A stretch of 64,000 nucleotides of DNA from Sepiola atlantica (GCA_963556195.1 OY744525.1:59880328-59944327); one strand, 5' to 3'. Positions 1-10,279 are shown, numbered from the stretch's first letter. The notes: a model not told the origin generated them from the sequence alone. A program made the numbers and translations.

Positions 1-108
1 GGACACTGGTCCAGCGCTCTTAGTAGCCACCGCTACTACTGTTTCTCATCAACCCATCATGTCAACCCAATATTTCGATGTACTTGCATGACATTTTTCT
101 TAAAATTA

Positions 109-150
109 TCATCCTGAGGAAGTCTTACAATAAAGACGAAACGTTGATGA
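109..150 (+). ncRNA. Relic hammerhead ribozyme motif
   Basis: CTGAGGA (114-120) is followed by a GTCTT/AAGAC stem II and GAAAC. Flanking TCATC (109-113) can pair with GATGA (146-150) as stem I. Stem III is collapsed to ACGT with no loop, so this copy is probably inactive. Confidence 0.4.
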
Positions 151-220
151 ATACATAAAAAATATCTCTTTTTTTTTCCTTTTTCATTTCCCATTACGTC
201 GGATTACTCTCATCCTCCTT

Positions 221-224
<4 letters not shown>

Positions 225-278
<54 letters not shown>
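225..278. repeat. (AT)n microsatellite
   Basis: About 54 bp of uninterrupted AT dinucleotides. It is one of dozens in the window, many of which abut transposon or SINE ends. Confidence 0.98.
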
Positions 279-280
<2 letters not shown>

Positions 281-405
281 AAAGAGAGTGTGAGGAATTT
301 AAGATAAAGGTAGGTAAAATCTTTCGTGAATATAGGTGAGAATATCATTAATAAATTCAATGCCAAAGGGACCAAATGCTTTGGCCTAAAATTCTGAATT
401 CATTA

Positions 406-444
<39 letters not shown>

Positions 445-948
445 TCTCTCTCATCATTTGTTTTTACTTCTTTTTCACTCTACCTACCCTCAAACCATTC
501 ATTGAATACAGGCAATCACATTAAGACACAAAATTCTTCTACAATTCAAGCTAGACTTATTCGCAAAGATGAAAAAAAAATGCCCCCCTCCCACCTCCTC
601 ATTTTTTGAAAGGAATCTAATGACGTGAACCAAACCCAAAACCCTTCGAGTGACTCTCGTTTACGGTCGCTAATTGGCAAAATGAATAAAGGTAGGTAAA
701 CCACACCCTTCCAATTAACGTTTCTCCAACTCTTATTTACTTGCGATGTTTTCATTTCGATTCATTTGCCTTATTGTAATTATGTATTTAGCGAATGTCT
801 TGCAACCAAACTCATTTCCTTCATCGAAGAGGGTGTCGTTGCAATGGAATAGAGAAAAAAAAACCATCATCATTGTAATGATGTTTAATAGCAGATGTAG
901 CCTAGTTGTTAGAACACTATTCCAATATGCAGGTATTCTATTCTTCTA

Positions 949-994
<46 letters not shown>

Positions 995-1512
995 TACCAA
1001 CATGAATAAGATGGCTACTGTCTTACTGATTATTCTGTCTGTACTGCTACTTTATTTATCAATAGTATTCTTGGTGAATGTTGTATTTGGAAGGGCTATC
1101 TCTGATCCAACCTAAACCAAGAGTTCCATAATTATGCAATCTGTATTGGACGCCTAAACTTACATTAAAATTATAACTTTAATTCTTAATTACAAGTTTT
1201 TCAACTTACGGCCACAACATTAACTATTTATGTAGGTAATTTTATCATATCATTTATCCTTTAATTAATCTTTTGATTTTTTTTCTACAACTTTTGGGGA
1301 AGTTGGAATGGTTTTTAAATGGGCTTCTTAGTCTAACTTGTTAGACCAATTGCTTTACCACTGATAATGCACTTCAGAGCCCTTATAACCTTTTTCTCAT
1401 TGTAAAATCCTATATGTAGGTGATTTATTTCCTTTTAATAACTTTTATATTTTGTATAATTTGATAAATGTTTTACTGTTTTCTACGGTGTGCTACTTCC
1501 TACATGCTAGCA
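279..1512. other. Gene-free stretch with (CT)n and (AT)n
   Basis: No coding region is supported here. It holds a (CT)n tract at about 406-453, an (AT)n tract at 949-992 and otherwise AT-rich sequence with short reading frames that lack recognisable motifs. Confidence 0.7.
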
Positions 1513-1514
1513 TT

Positions 1515-1898
1515 TTCTTGGCCTTTTGGCCAAGATCAAAGTGTAGTATCTGTTCCGATGGATACTGCACCCAATAGACAGGTATCGTCTAGGCCTTCAG
1601 GGCTTGATTCCACTGGTCTATGGGTTTGTCCTGTGCAGTTCTAGGAGGTCCACCCTCCCAGGCTTTGCCTCCCCTCATTGGGGAGGAGTAAGTTTATTGC
1701 TTACTGCCTGAGGCGCCCCTACCGGGGAATGCCGACGGGGCTGCCCAGGCAATTTTTATTGGCCAGAGTGCTCACCTTCTCGGGCGCTGGCTTTTCAAGT
1801 CCCACTTCCCGACCCGATCTTGGGTCACATCTTACCTTGTGGGAGTAAGATAAAACTGGCCTTGTGCCTAACCTCCTGGAGAGGAGGTAAATAAATAC
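1515..1898 (+). mobile_element. U2 snRNA-headed SINE-like repeat
   Basis: Bases 1519-1558 closely match the 5' end of spliceosomal U2 snRNA (GGCCTTTTGGC, AAGATCA, GTGTAGTATCTGTTC) with only a few changes. The match ends after about 42 nt and is followed by a roughly 330-bp unrelated body with GAATGCCGACGGGGCTGCCC and GCCAGAGTGCTCACC. The same head plus body recurs at 47631-47965, and the body alone recurs at 2968-3095 and 7205-7960. The head is too short to be a functional U2 gene. A snRNA-derived SINE is the best reading. Confidence 0.75.
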
Positions 1899-2101
1899 TC
1901 CCTACATGCAATATAGCATCTATTTCCCCTAACTTTGACCCCCTATATACATCCCTAAATAATGTTTCAACCTAGTCTGCTATAATTTGAGGAATACATA
2001 TATCAACTACTCTCTTTCTTTCTAACTAGCTGTGTAAATGAGGGTGTTGGTATGTTATTCCATTGATGCTGTCTATATGCCTTTAACTAGGTGTCTATTC
2101 C

Positions 2102-2159
2102 TGTGCTGACGATGAAATCATATAATAAAAATACATGGTCTTTGAAACGATCGTACACA
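2102..2159 (+). ncRNA. Hammerhead ribozyme motif, extended stem II
   Basis: Core CTGACGA (2106-2112) and GAAA (2144-2147) are present. Stem III is ACG/CGT with an AT loop and the predicted cleavage base is A2155. Stem I is TGTG (2102-2105) with CACA (2156-2159). The 31-nt stem II arm pairs imperfectly (2114-2121 with 2135-2142). A related copy is at 40831-40892, and both are followed by a GTTGTTT-rich tail. Confidence 0.55.
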
Positions 2160-2173
2160 ATTCTGTTGTTTGT

Positions 2174-2211
<38 letters not shown>

Positions 2212-2215
<4 letters not shown>

Positions 2216-2483
2216 GGCACAATCACGTTGACACACCGGTTCCCGTTAGATCACCGAAGTTAAGTTAACTGGCCAGTACTAAATGGGTGACCATTTGGGA
2301 ATCATAGGTGCTGTATGTGCTCTCTGCTTATCTCGGCATTGTTTCCAGTACCACTTGCCATTGGAATCAAGCAATGCCGACTCAGGAGAGCGGTTGTTGG
2401 GGATTGCGCAACCCTTGCAATTACAAATTCACACGCGGGCAGCCTCTGGTGGGGCACTCATACGTCGAAATCGATGGGAGAGT

Positions 2484-2517
<34 letters not shown>
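2212..2517 (+). mobile_element. 5S rRNA-derived SINE
   Basis: Bases 2222-2315 follow 5S rRNA closely: CACCGGTTCCCGT, GATCACCGAAGTTAAG (box A region), a shortened middle, TGGGTGACC with TTGGGAAT (box C region) and GGTGCTGTA. The first bases of 5S are missing and the middle is shortened, so it is not an intact gene. A 170-bp body follows and ends in (AT)n at 2489-2516, as expected for a SINE3-type retroposon using the 5S internal Pol III promoter. Confidence 0.8.
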
Positions 2518-2519
<2 letters not shown>

Positions 2520-2614
2520 TATATATTCTGCATCTTAATCACTCAGTGAAACAATCGAAATAGTAGTAGTAAGCTAAAACAATAAACGCTGCAATCACCA
2601 ATAAAAACAATTAC

Positions 2615-2617
<3 letters not shown>

Positions 2618-2663
<46 letters not shown>
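2618..2663. repeat. (AT)n microsatellite
   Basis: About 46 bp of AT dinucleotides. Confidence 0.97.
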
Positions 2664-2667
<4 letters not shown>

Positions 2668-2751
2668 AACAAGAAAATGAAGATATAACGTATACCTTTA
2701 AGTTAGAACCTATCATGAAAGAATTGTTGCTCGATATATGCGAGAATCAAG

Positions 2752-2912
2752 ATTGTAAAAATACAAAATCTATTACTTCCTCAGTTGCTCCAAAAAAGGT
2801 GTTTACAAATAAATAAGTTTTCTTTTTCTTCAAATAAATCTCTTTTATTTGAAAACACCTTGTTTTGAACAATTGAGGACGTAATAGACATTGTATTTTT
2901 ACAATCTTTATT
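2752..2912. repeat. Inverted repeat (hairpin)
   Basis: AAGATTGTAAAAATACAAAATCTATTAC on the left is answered by its imperfect complement at about 2885-2912. Arms are about 55-60 bp. A diverged relative without the full hairpin lies at about 41285-41370. Confidence 0.75.
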
Positions 2913-2927
2913 CTCATCTTTCACTTG

Positions 2928-2928
<1 letters not shown>

Positions 2929-2968
<40 letters not shown>

Positions 2969-2969
2969 A
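2929..2969. repeat. (TCTA)n microsatellite
   Basis: About ten TCTA tetranucleotides, ending exactly where a fragment of the U2-headed SINE body begins. Confidence 0.95.
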
Positions 2970-3092
2970 TGCCGACGGGGCTGCCCAGGCAATTTTTAAC
3001 CCCCACTTTCCCGACCCGACCTTGGGTCACATCTTACTTGTGGGAGTAAGATAAAAACTGGCCTTGTGCCTAACTCCTGGAGAGGAGTAAAT

Positions 3093-3095
<3 letters not shown>
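2968..3095 (+). mobile_element. Fragment of the U2-headed SINE body
   Basis: The sequence starts at ATGCCGACGGGGCTGCCCAG and continues through the GACCTTGGGTCACATCTTAC segment to GGAGAGGAGTAAAT, matching the 3' half of the copy at 1515-1898 with an internal deletion. (AT)n follows at 3096-3133. Confidence 0.75.
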
Positions 3096-3134
<39 letters not shown>

Positions 3135-3151
3135 CTGTTATATATACTAGC

Positions 3152-3330
3152 TGTTCGGATATTGGCCTCGAGGTTTAAGACGTTGGATTGAAGTTGAAAA
3201 ATACTTATAATCCAGGGTTTCGAACCGAGTGACCGGTAGTGAATAGTCATACTTCTACGCTGAAGAGTCTTGATTGAAAAGAGACGAAACGTATACGTCC
3301 GTAGATAATAAACAACAACAAATATTTTTC
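3152..3330 (+). mobile_element. tRNA-headed SINE with hammerhead
   Basis: A tRNA-like head has a box A-like GGTTTAAGACG near 3172 and a box B-like GGTTTCGAACC at about 3216-3226. A short linker with GACCGGTAGTGAAT leads into the hammerhead at 3255-3304, then an AT-rich tail that runs into (AT)n at 3331-3351. The same architecture and linker recur at 40971-41145. Confidence 0.75.
3255..3304 (+). ncRNA. Hammerhead ribozyme motif, all stems paired
   Basis: Stem I CTACG (3255-3259) pairs with CGTAG (3300-3304). The core is CTGAAGA (3260-3266). Stem II GTCTT pairs with GAGAC (3267-3271 with 3281-3285, one wobble). GAAA is 3286-3289, stem III ACGT/ACGT has an AT loop, and the predicted cleavage is after C3299. 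Base 7 of the core is A, a position that tolerates any base. Confidence 0.75.
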
Positions 3331-3351
3331 ATATATATATATATATATATA

Positions 3352-3495
3352 TTTAATAAATATTTTATTATTAAATCCTACAGACACTAGTGTTTCATGC
3401 TTAACGAAATCATCAGTGCAGGCGGTGCTAATCACTGCCGGTCGAAGGATTCGAACCCAGTTTACACAGTCACCTATGACTTCGCAGCCTGATAA
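3352..3495 (-). mobile_element. tRNA-headed SINE with hammerhead, inverted
   Basis: Read on the minus strand, a tRNA-like head has box B GGGTTCGAATCC (plus 3447-3458). A linker and the hammerhead at 3377-3422 follow, then an AT-rich tail meeting the (AT)n at 3331-3351. This SINE and the one at 3152 are tail to tail across a single (AT)n tract. Confidence 0.7.
3377..3422 (-). ncRNA. Hammerhead ribozyme motif, weak stem II
   Basis: On the minus strand, CCTGCA pairs with TGTAGG (one wobble) as stem I. The core is CTGATGA and GAAA, stem III is ACAC/GTGT with a TA loop, and the cleavage base is C. The 13-nt stem II arm pairs poorly, so activity is uncertain. Confidence 0.6.
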
Positions 3496-3739
3496 AGAAA
3501 GGGAATTTAAGCTGTATATAATGTCAGATTAAACGAACACATATAGCAAGCAGTCAGAAAGTATTCAACTGCAGACACAGGAATATCACTAACGCCAATT
3601 GAGATCACTTGTTTATATATTCAACTAGAGGCACTTCCTTGTTTTTTTAAGGGGCGATAACAATATTTTGAAATAAATATTTTATTATTAAAATATATAT
3701 TACTAGCAAACATATGCTCCCTCCGGTCGCATATGTTTG

Positions 3740-4290
3740 CTAGGTAGGAAGCATAATATCATGATGAACGAACTACATACAGTGCCCACCCCCACAGGAA
3801 GAGGTAATGACTAAGAGGGTTATAGCATGACGGACGAACATTACCCCCCCCCCAAGAAAAGTGAAGTTAATGCCTGGGAGGATGATATCATGACAACAGA
3901 ATAGATAGTAAACAACCCCGAACTCGTAAAAAAGGGAGAAAGTTATCCTGGGACGATAATATCGTGAGGAACGAACATATATTATATGACCCCCTCCCCC
4001 CCACCCCCCCAAAAAAAATGTGGAGGTAATGTCTGGGAGGAATATATCATGAGGAATAAAAACATACTACACTACCCCAAACGGAGAAGGTAAAGCATCG
4101 GAGGACCCCCCCCCCCTCCTCCATACGCACACAAAAAAAAAAGATGTGGTTATGCTTGGTTGGATTGTATCATGACAACAGAACAGATACTACAATACCC
4201 CTCCAAAATAGAGGAGGTAATACCTGGGAGTATCACCCCATAAAAAGTAAAGGTAATGCCTGCGAGTATGGTATGGCAAGTTTTATTGTA
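3740..4290. repeat. Degenerate tandem repeat, GCCTGGGAG...ATCATGA family
   Basis: Units of about 70-80 bp carry GGTAATGCCTGGGAG, an ATATCATGA box and a C-rich spacer. Five or six diverged copies are visible. A better preserved block of the same family lies at 27300-27760. Confidence 0.7.
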
Positions 4291-5012
4291 CACGTAAAAT
4301 GCCGAAATGAAAAGTGGGCTGAAAAATATAGTCGCTATCTTTATAAACAAAGAGAAGTATTCAAGCTAAGGAAGAACGATAACTTCCTTTCATATTTTTT
4401 AATTAAAAAAGACATGTTTATAACCTTGAGTTATCGCTCTTCCTTAGCTTGCCTCTTACTCGACTTTTTTAGATGGCGACCATATTTTTCCGACCATATT
4501 TTTATTTTGGCGTTTCACGTGTACGATTAAACTTGACATAACTTAGGGATTTTAATGATTTTTTGTTTTGTTTATTTACTAAAACATGGTTTAAGTAAAA
4601 AAAAAAGTCTATTATGTGTAATGCCAAAACTTATTTCACTCTAAATAATTTACGTGATAGAAATAGGAATTAACGCCAAATTAAAGGAAAAATACCCCTT
4701 TTCCTAAAGAGTAGGGGTTAATTAAAAAACAAAACAGCATGCAAGTGTTGATAACAGAAAGAAAACTTTAAATTTAAAAAAAGCTTACAATTTAAACAGA
4801 AAATCCAATTTTATTGGTTTGTATTTTAAGTAAAAGACGTTTTTATTTCAGACTGTATATTTATATCATTTTTGCCCTTTTATTTCGCAAATAAATCATG
4901 TCCCTCAAAAACAATAAAGAATAGAAAATCTACCGAGGGAAGGGGAAGAAGAGGTAGTGATGATGACGCTAAATTTTTATTTTATTGTTTATAAAAGAGT
5001 CAACCCACCCCT

Positions 5013-5063
<51 letters not shown>

Positions 5064-5640
5064 CACCTCCCCTTCTCTGTGAACTTTTATGCCTCATCGG
5101 TATGACTTTCCAGCTAAGACATATCTGTTTCATCTAAATCATCTCCCTTGATATTTTAAGAAAGTTTTTCCGTAATTTATTCATTTTTAAAATTAAATTA
5201 CTTTAATTAATTACTATTAATATCGACGAAACTATTGCAGATACATAGGGAAAATAAAATAATAAAATCATAAATGAATAACAGAAAACATTAATTAATT
5301 ATAGACTGTAAAAAAAGAAATTATGCAAATTAGACAGATATTTGAATGTCTGTATGGGCTTCTTTAGTACCATATACACCGTATTTTAAAATCTTCGATT
5401 GTATTACTGATTTAAATAACAGTAAACCGTTTTGATGGTACTATAGTTGTACTAAACTTTCGCATTTATTCATTTGGATGTATATATATATATTAGAAAC
5501 ATACCCCCAAATAGAATGGTTTAGCACTACTTTTATGTCCCGTTCAGTCGTGTAGGAGATTATACTGTACATATAGTTCCGTCGACATGCGTTAAAGTCG
5601 AAATGCTGGTTGATCCATATTGACTGTTTCGAATGTTTAT
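4291..5640. other. Gene-free AT-rich stretch with (GA)n
   Basis: No coding region is recognised. It contains a (GA)n tract at 5015-5060 and A/T-rich unique-looking sequence. Confidence 0.65.
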
Positions 5641-5649
5641 ATAATTTTA

Positions 5650-5741
5650 TTTATAAAAGCTCTACTTTGCATTGAGCACTTTTGAAAAGATATTAGTTTT
5701 AAGTTAATGTTATCAACATATTTGAACTGAATAAATGAATG

Positions 5742-5812
<71 letters not shown>
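5650..5812 (+). repeat. GCTCTA...GAGCAC tail plus (AT)n
   Basis: Bases 5657-5740 carry AGCTCTACTTTGCATTGAGC and a following GTTTTAAGTTAATG segment, which is the conserved tail seen after several hairpin elements. It runs into (AT)n at 5745-5812. Confidence 0.7.
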
Positions 5813-5816
<4 letters not shown>

Positions 5817-5932
5817 AGTAGAATACCTGTCCCAGGACATGTATTAGCAATAAATATAGTATTAGTTTTAAATTTTAATGTTTTTTTTTCTTTCCTGGGA
5901 AAGTATGGCACGGTTTCAGTGACAACTTCTAA

Positions 5933-6327
5933 ATGGTAAAATTTACAAAAAAAAAAAAATTATGTGCCCACGTTACTCACCCTGTTTCTTAGAATACATA
6001 TTCTATAATTCATAATAATAAGTTCAATAGTTAAGGATTTTACCAATCACACACATATTATTGATGCCCCTGTGCGGGCATCAATCCTTTAAAAAATTAT
6101 TACTTAATATAACTCAAAAGTTGATGTAGAACAATTCTTTTCTCTATTGAATTTTTTGCATCCAACTTATTTTTTTAAATTTGGAGAGAAAACTGCAAGT
6201 TTTGGTATGCCTAGCCCCTAAATGAAAGTTTACAAAAATAATGAGCCCATGTTACTCACCGTGTTGTCTAGAATATATATTCCAAAACTCATACTGATCC
6301 GTTCATTAGTTTAAGAGATTACCCTGT

Positions 6328-6335
<8 letters not shown>
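5933..6335 (+). repeat. Pair of diverged direct repeats
   Basis: About 125 bp at 5933-6060 is repeated at 6221-6335 (shared GTTACTCACC, TAGAATA and AGTTAAGGATTTTACC-like blocks). A weaker third copy of its end lies near 5540. (AT)n follows at 6331-6362. Confidence 0.65.
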
Positions 6336-6367
<32 letters not shown>

Positions 6368-6377
6368 TTTTTTTTTA

Positions 6378-6685
6378 TTCAAACATGTACAGAGTCTGCT
6401 ACACTGGCATGTCGATGTTATCGATCTACAGCTATCAAGAGCTGAGGGTTCATCAGTCCAGTGGACTTCACCGAAAGGGTTGGATCACAAAAAACCCTCT
6501 GCCTGATGAGACCTCAGCTCTTGATAGCTGTAGATCGATAAAATCGACATGCCAGTGTAGCAGACTTTACATGTTTGAATAAAAACATTCATAATACAGC
6601 TCTATATTTTTATTGAGCACTTTTTTATAAGCCCGGTTTGATTCCCTTTGGATTTCTACCCAGTGGATTTTTACCCTACCTGGAT

Positions 6686-6688
<3 letters not shown>
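6378..6688 (+). mobile_element. Foldback element with conserved tail
   Basis: Two arms of about 80-90 bp (6378-6465 and 6495-6582) are inverted copies, including CTACACTGGCATGTCGAT and ATCGATCTACAGCTATCAAG. The tail at 6598-6688 has GCTCTA, ATTGAGCAC and CCCAGTGGATTTTTACCC, similar to 60540-60620. The element lies between two (AT)n tracts. Confidence 0.75.

Positions 6689-6754
<66 letters not shown>
6689..6754. repeat. (AT)n microsatellite, left flank of a DNA transposon
   Basis: About 66 bp of AT dinucleotides ending at the TIR that starts at 6755. A short (AT)n tract also follows the other TIR at 9901. Confidence 0.95.
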
Positions 6755-6758
<4 letters not shown>

Positions 6759-7204
6759 GGGAGGTCGATTTTGAAACTGTAAATTATCGCACTCGAAGAA
6801 AGTTGCCAAATAATGTCAAAAGTTACCACAAGAAATATTTTTCTTCAAAATTTTGTATTTATTTGAGCATTGCAACTTTAAGATCAAATAAATCGAGATT
6901 TTTTCTCACTGCCGAGATTTCACCGGCAGATGTGTCGCCTTAAATTAAACCCGGGTTTTAACAAAAAAAAGTAATACATTACTTAATAATAAATATTTTA
7001 AAGTTTATTATTATTTTTCTTAAGAAATTAAATGTACATATTCAAATTAAAAAGGAATAAAACACTATAATATTTAATGTTATATATAAATAATTATTTG
7101 TTTACATAGGCGTTTTATTTATTGGATATTTTTTATGGTATTCACCAGTTGAAAATTCATCGGGCGAATTTGACTTCCCGTGTTGATTGTCTGTTTAATT
7201 ATCA

Positions 7205-7960
7205 CACATATATATTGAATTGTCGAGCGCTGGCTTATCTAATCCCACTTTCCCGACCTTTTGTCACACCTTACCTTGTGGGAGTTAGATAAATAAAAAC
7301 TAGTTCAGCCAGGGGGTTTTACCCCACCAAATAAACCGGTATCGTCCGGGTCTGGATTCACGCCCGTCTATTGGGGCTTGTCCGTCCTGTGCAGTTCTAG
7401 GAGGTGCATCTCCCAGGTTTTGCCTTCCCTCTTTGGGGAGGAGTAAGTTTATTGCTTACTGTCTGAGGCGGCCCTACCGGGGAATGCCGACGAAGCTGCC
7501 CAGGCAATTTTTAAATGGCCAGAGTGCTCACCTCTCGAGCACTGGCTTTCTCATCCCACTTTCCTGACCTTTTGTCAATCTTACCTTGTTGGGGGTAGAT
7601 AAATAAAATCTAGTTCAGCCAGGGGTTTTTACCCCACCAAATAAACCGGTATCGTCCGGGCCTTTGGGTCTGGATTTACGCCCGTCTATTGGGGCTTGTC
7701 TGTCCTGTGCAATTCTAGGAGGTGCATCCTCCCAGGCTTTGCCTTTCCTCTTTGGGGAGGAGTAAGTTTATTGCTAACTGTCTGAGGCGCCCCTACAGGG
7801 AAATGCCGACGGGGCTGCCCAGTCAATTTTTTAATGGCCAGAGTGCTCACCTCTATAGCGCAGGGTTATCTAATCCCACTTTCCTGACCTTGTGTCACAT
7901 CTTACCTTGTTGGAGGTAGATAAATAAAACTATTTCAGCCAGGAGTTTTTACCCCAGGTA
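7205..7960 (+). mobile_element. Tandem SINE-body array nested in transposon
   Basis: Two full units and a partial one of 312 and 320 bp (anchors near 7231, 7543 and 7863) repeat the body found after the U2 head elsewhere, with GAATGCCGACG, GCCAGAGTGCTCACCTCT and CTGTGCAGTTCTAGGAGG. No U2-like head is visible here. In its place each unit carries CCAAATAAACCGGTATCGTC. Confidence 0.8.
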
Positions 7961-7988
7961 AAATATATGTATTGGAGTTGATGGGAGA

Positions 7989-9444
7989 ATGGATAAGGAC
8001 ACATTGATGTATAAGGAAATTGTGGATGAAAATAGACGGAGAATTATGAAAAAAACTAAGGGACCAGAACACCATTTAACTTTTACAAAAGAAACACCAT
8101 GTGAAAGTAAATATCTGACACATAGAGTTCTTCCGAATAGTGGTGCAACAGGTGCTGTTCATGCAGATCAAGTGGTGGATGTTTTGCATGAATTCCACAG
8201 TGAGAACAGTATCAAGGCTATACTTGTTGACAACACTAATACCAACACAAGTTGCGATGGTGGAATGGTTGCAATTTTAGAAAAAAAACTTTTTAAAACT
8301 CTTCACACAATTGGTTGCTCTTTGCATCATAATGAACTACCTTTCAGAGCCCTTTTTAAAAACATAGATGGTTGCGCAAAGGGCCCTACAACATTCAGTA
8401 GCCCTCTGGGGAAATTATGCTCAAATGATTGATATGATTTACCCCAAATATCATTTTCCAAAATTGATGAAATACATGATCTTAGTTCTGACCAAAGACT
8501 CCTTTATGAATACACAGTAGGTATTTCTAGAGGTAAGGTTGACTCTAGATATGCCTCCTGGAAAATTGGTCCTTTAAACCAAGCAAGATGGTTAACTTTG
8601 GCCATCAGGCTTATGTGTTTATGGACTCGTGGTGCATACCCACAAAGGCACACAACAAAACTACACTATGTAGTAAATTTTATTGTAAATGTGTATGCCA
8701 CTTTTTGGTTTGAAATTAAAAGAAATAGTAAATTCCACAATCAGTAAGTGCACATTTTTAATATGACCCAGAGGATTAAGGAGAAGCCTCAGGAAATCCA
8801 AGATATCACATTTAGAAATATACAAGGTAATACATTTTGTTTACTGCCTGAAAACTTTCTATATTCCATGGTTAAATCTGAGGAGATTGAAGTAAGAGAA
8901 GAAGCTTTAAAAAGAATTTTGGCCATTAGGTAAGTAATATTTATTCATATATCTCTGACTCAATTATTTATTCCAATTTATAGAATGATTTTTAAAGATT
9001 TTATCTAATTTCACCATAATTATTAAAGCAGTACAGATTGGAATTTTTTAATAATTCAATTAATTAATTTGTTCTTTCAGGAGTGAGGAGTCAACCAGAA
9101 AAAGATTAAAAAGAATACTACCTATTAATTTTAATGCCACACATTGGACACAATTAATAGATTTAAAATTATGCGGCATTTTTGAACCACCAATGACGGA
9201 AGATTTTACTGAATCTGAACTTCGAGAATCGTTGATGAATGGAACCAAGCTTGACTTGCCAGATTTGCCCTCACATTCTCAGGGTGTGGAACGGGCAGTT
9301 AAGTTAATAACAGAAGCTTCACAAACTGTATATGGTTTTGAAGCAAGGCATCAACACATTACAGCCAAAGTTTTGAGTCAGAAATTGAGACCAGCATTTT
9401 TGTCTAAGGGGTCTTATATGGAGCAATTTGACTCTCTATATTAA
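7989..9444 (+). pseudogene. DDE-type transposase-like gene, broken, two exons
   Basis: One frame runs from 7989 through in-frame stops TGA (8430-8432) and TAA (about 8743), then exon 2 from 9081. Joining across an AG|GTAAGT...TTTCAG|G intron keeps the frame and gives a continuous product. Exon 1 has AILVDNTNTNT, which may hold a catalytic Asp, and CSLHHNELPFRALF with a C-x2-H as in several DDE superfamilies. The second half has QARWLT, FIVNVYATFWF, LPENFLYSMV and, in exon 2, HSQGVERAVKLITEAS before a stop at 9442-9444. These blocks match a family I remember from arthropod, cnidarian and mollusc genomes, normally annotated only as uncharacterized. The 5' end is probably lost. It lies inside a TIR-bounded element, so it is a transposase and not a host gene. 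Confidence 0.7.
8930..9080 (+). other. Intron of the transposase pseudogene
   Basis: A 151-bp interval begins GTAAGTAA and ends in a pyrimidine-rich GTTCTTTCAG. Removing it joins ILAI-R-SEEST in frame. Confidence 0.75.
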
Positions 9445-9944
9445 GCTTCATTAAAATAGTGTTAGGTTTTTCCTTATTTCTTTGCTTGTTATATTTTCAC
9501 TAATAACAGAAAAAATCATTTTTTTAGGTATTCAAATATTACTGTTTAATTCATAACGTTAAAAGGTAGTTTACAAAAGCAGATACTGAAAATGAGGGGG
9601 GGGGGCAAATTTTCAATTTGAAGATTTCTTTAATTCATATCATTTTTATAAAATAAAAGGACATTCCCTGCTTTTAAATGCTAAAACTATTTGGTTTTCA
9701 CACCAATATTCAAGCAAATCTTGCAAAAACGAGGAATTTTCAGTATATTCTTGTCTACGATCTTTGATACCAAACGCTCAAAAAACCGCTGAAGTTTTTG
9801 ATCTAATTTTTTGCATGAGTATTTAATAGGTCTATATACAACTTTCGGAACGTGCCTTTTTTTAATATTTAAAAAAAAGTGTAAAATCGACCTACCCTAA
9901 TATATATATATATATAACTTCTTTGTAATATAGTAGGAAAAATC

Positions 9945-10194
9945 CCAGCAGAGTGCTCGATTAATTAAGAATTAAAGTTAAAAATTAAGAGCATAATATT
10001 TATTTATTTTGGTACAGAAAAATTAGTACAACATTCGTACCGTCAGTTTCAAGCTCGGAAAATCTTAGCCATCCGGTTCTCTTCAGCTTCTATTGTCAGG
10101 AGATGACAACAGAAGTTGAAGAGAGCCGGATCGCTAAGACTTTCCGAGCTTGAAACCGACGGTACGAATGTTGTACTAATTTTTCTGTACCAAA

Positions 10195-10199
<5 letters not shown>
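9945..10199 (-). mobile_element. Foldback element with conserved tail, minus orientation
   Basis: Arms at about 10003-10098 and 10106-10199 are near-perfect complements (GTACAACATTCGTACCGTC and GACGGTACGAATGTTGTAC, loop about 8 nt). To the left, 9949-10000 is the reverse complement of the GCTCTT...ATCGAGCACTC tail. (AT)n and (GA)n follow at 10200-10270. Confidence 0.8.
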
Positions 10200-10270
<71 letters not shown>

Positions 10271-10279
10271 GTAGAAGAA

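Larger units (their letters stand above)
6755..9900 (+). mobile_element. DNA transposon with short TIRs inside (AT)n
   Basis: The left end TTAGGGGAGGTCGATTTT (6755-6772) is matched at the right end by AAAATCGACCTACCCTAA (9883-9900), an 18-bp inverted repeat with one mismatch. Both ends directly abut AT dinucleotides, so a TA or TATA target duplication is possible but cannot be proved. Inside lie a transposase-like pseudogene (7989-9444) and a nested SINE array (7205-7960). I could not assign the superfamily with confidence. Confidence 0.75.

Noticed and set aside
1515..1558. Functional U2 snRNA gene
   Set aside because: Only about 40 nt of the 5' end are present and the Sm site and 3' stem loops are missing.
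2222..2315. Functional 5S rRNA gene
   Set aside because: The 5' end is missing and the middle is shortened, and it is fused to a SINE-like body.
4144..4530. 128-codon frame
   Set aside because: Starts in a degenerate tandem repeat and shows no recognisable motif or compositional support.
5739..5939. Open frames of Ile-Tyr repeats (also at 6638, 10096, 28306, 33513, 40489 and others)
   Set aside because: They are translations of (AT)n microsatellites without start context or conserved flanks.
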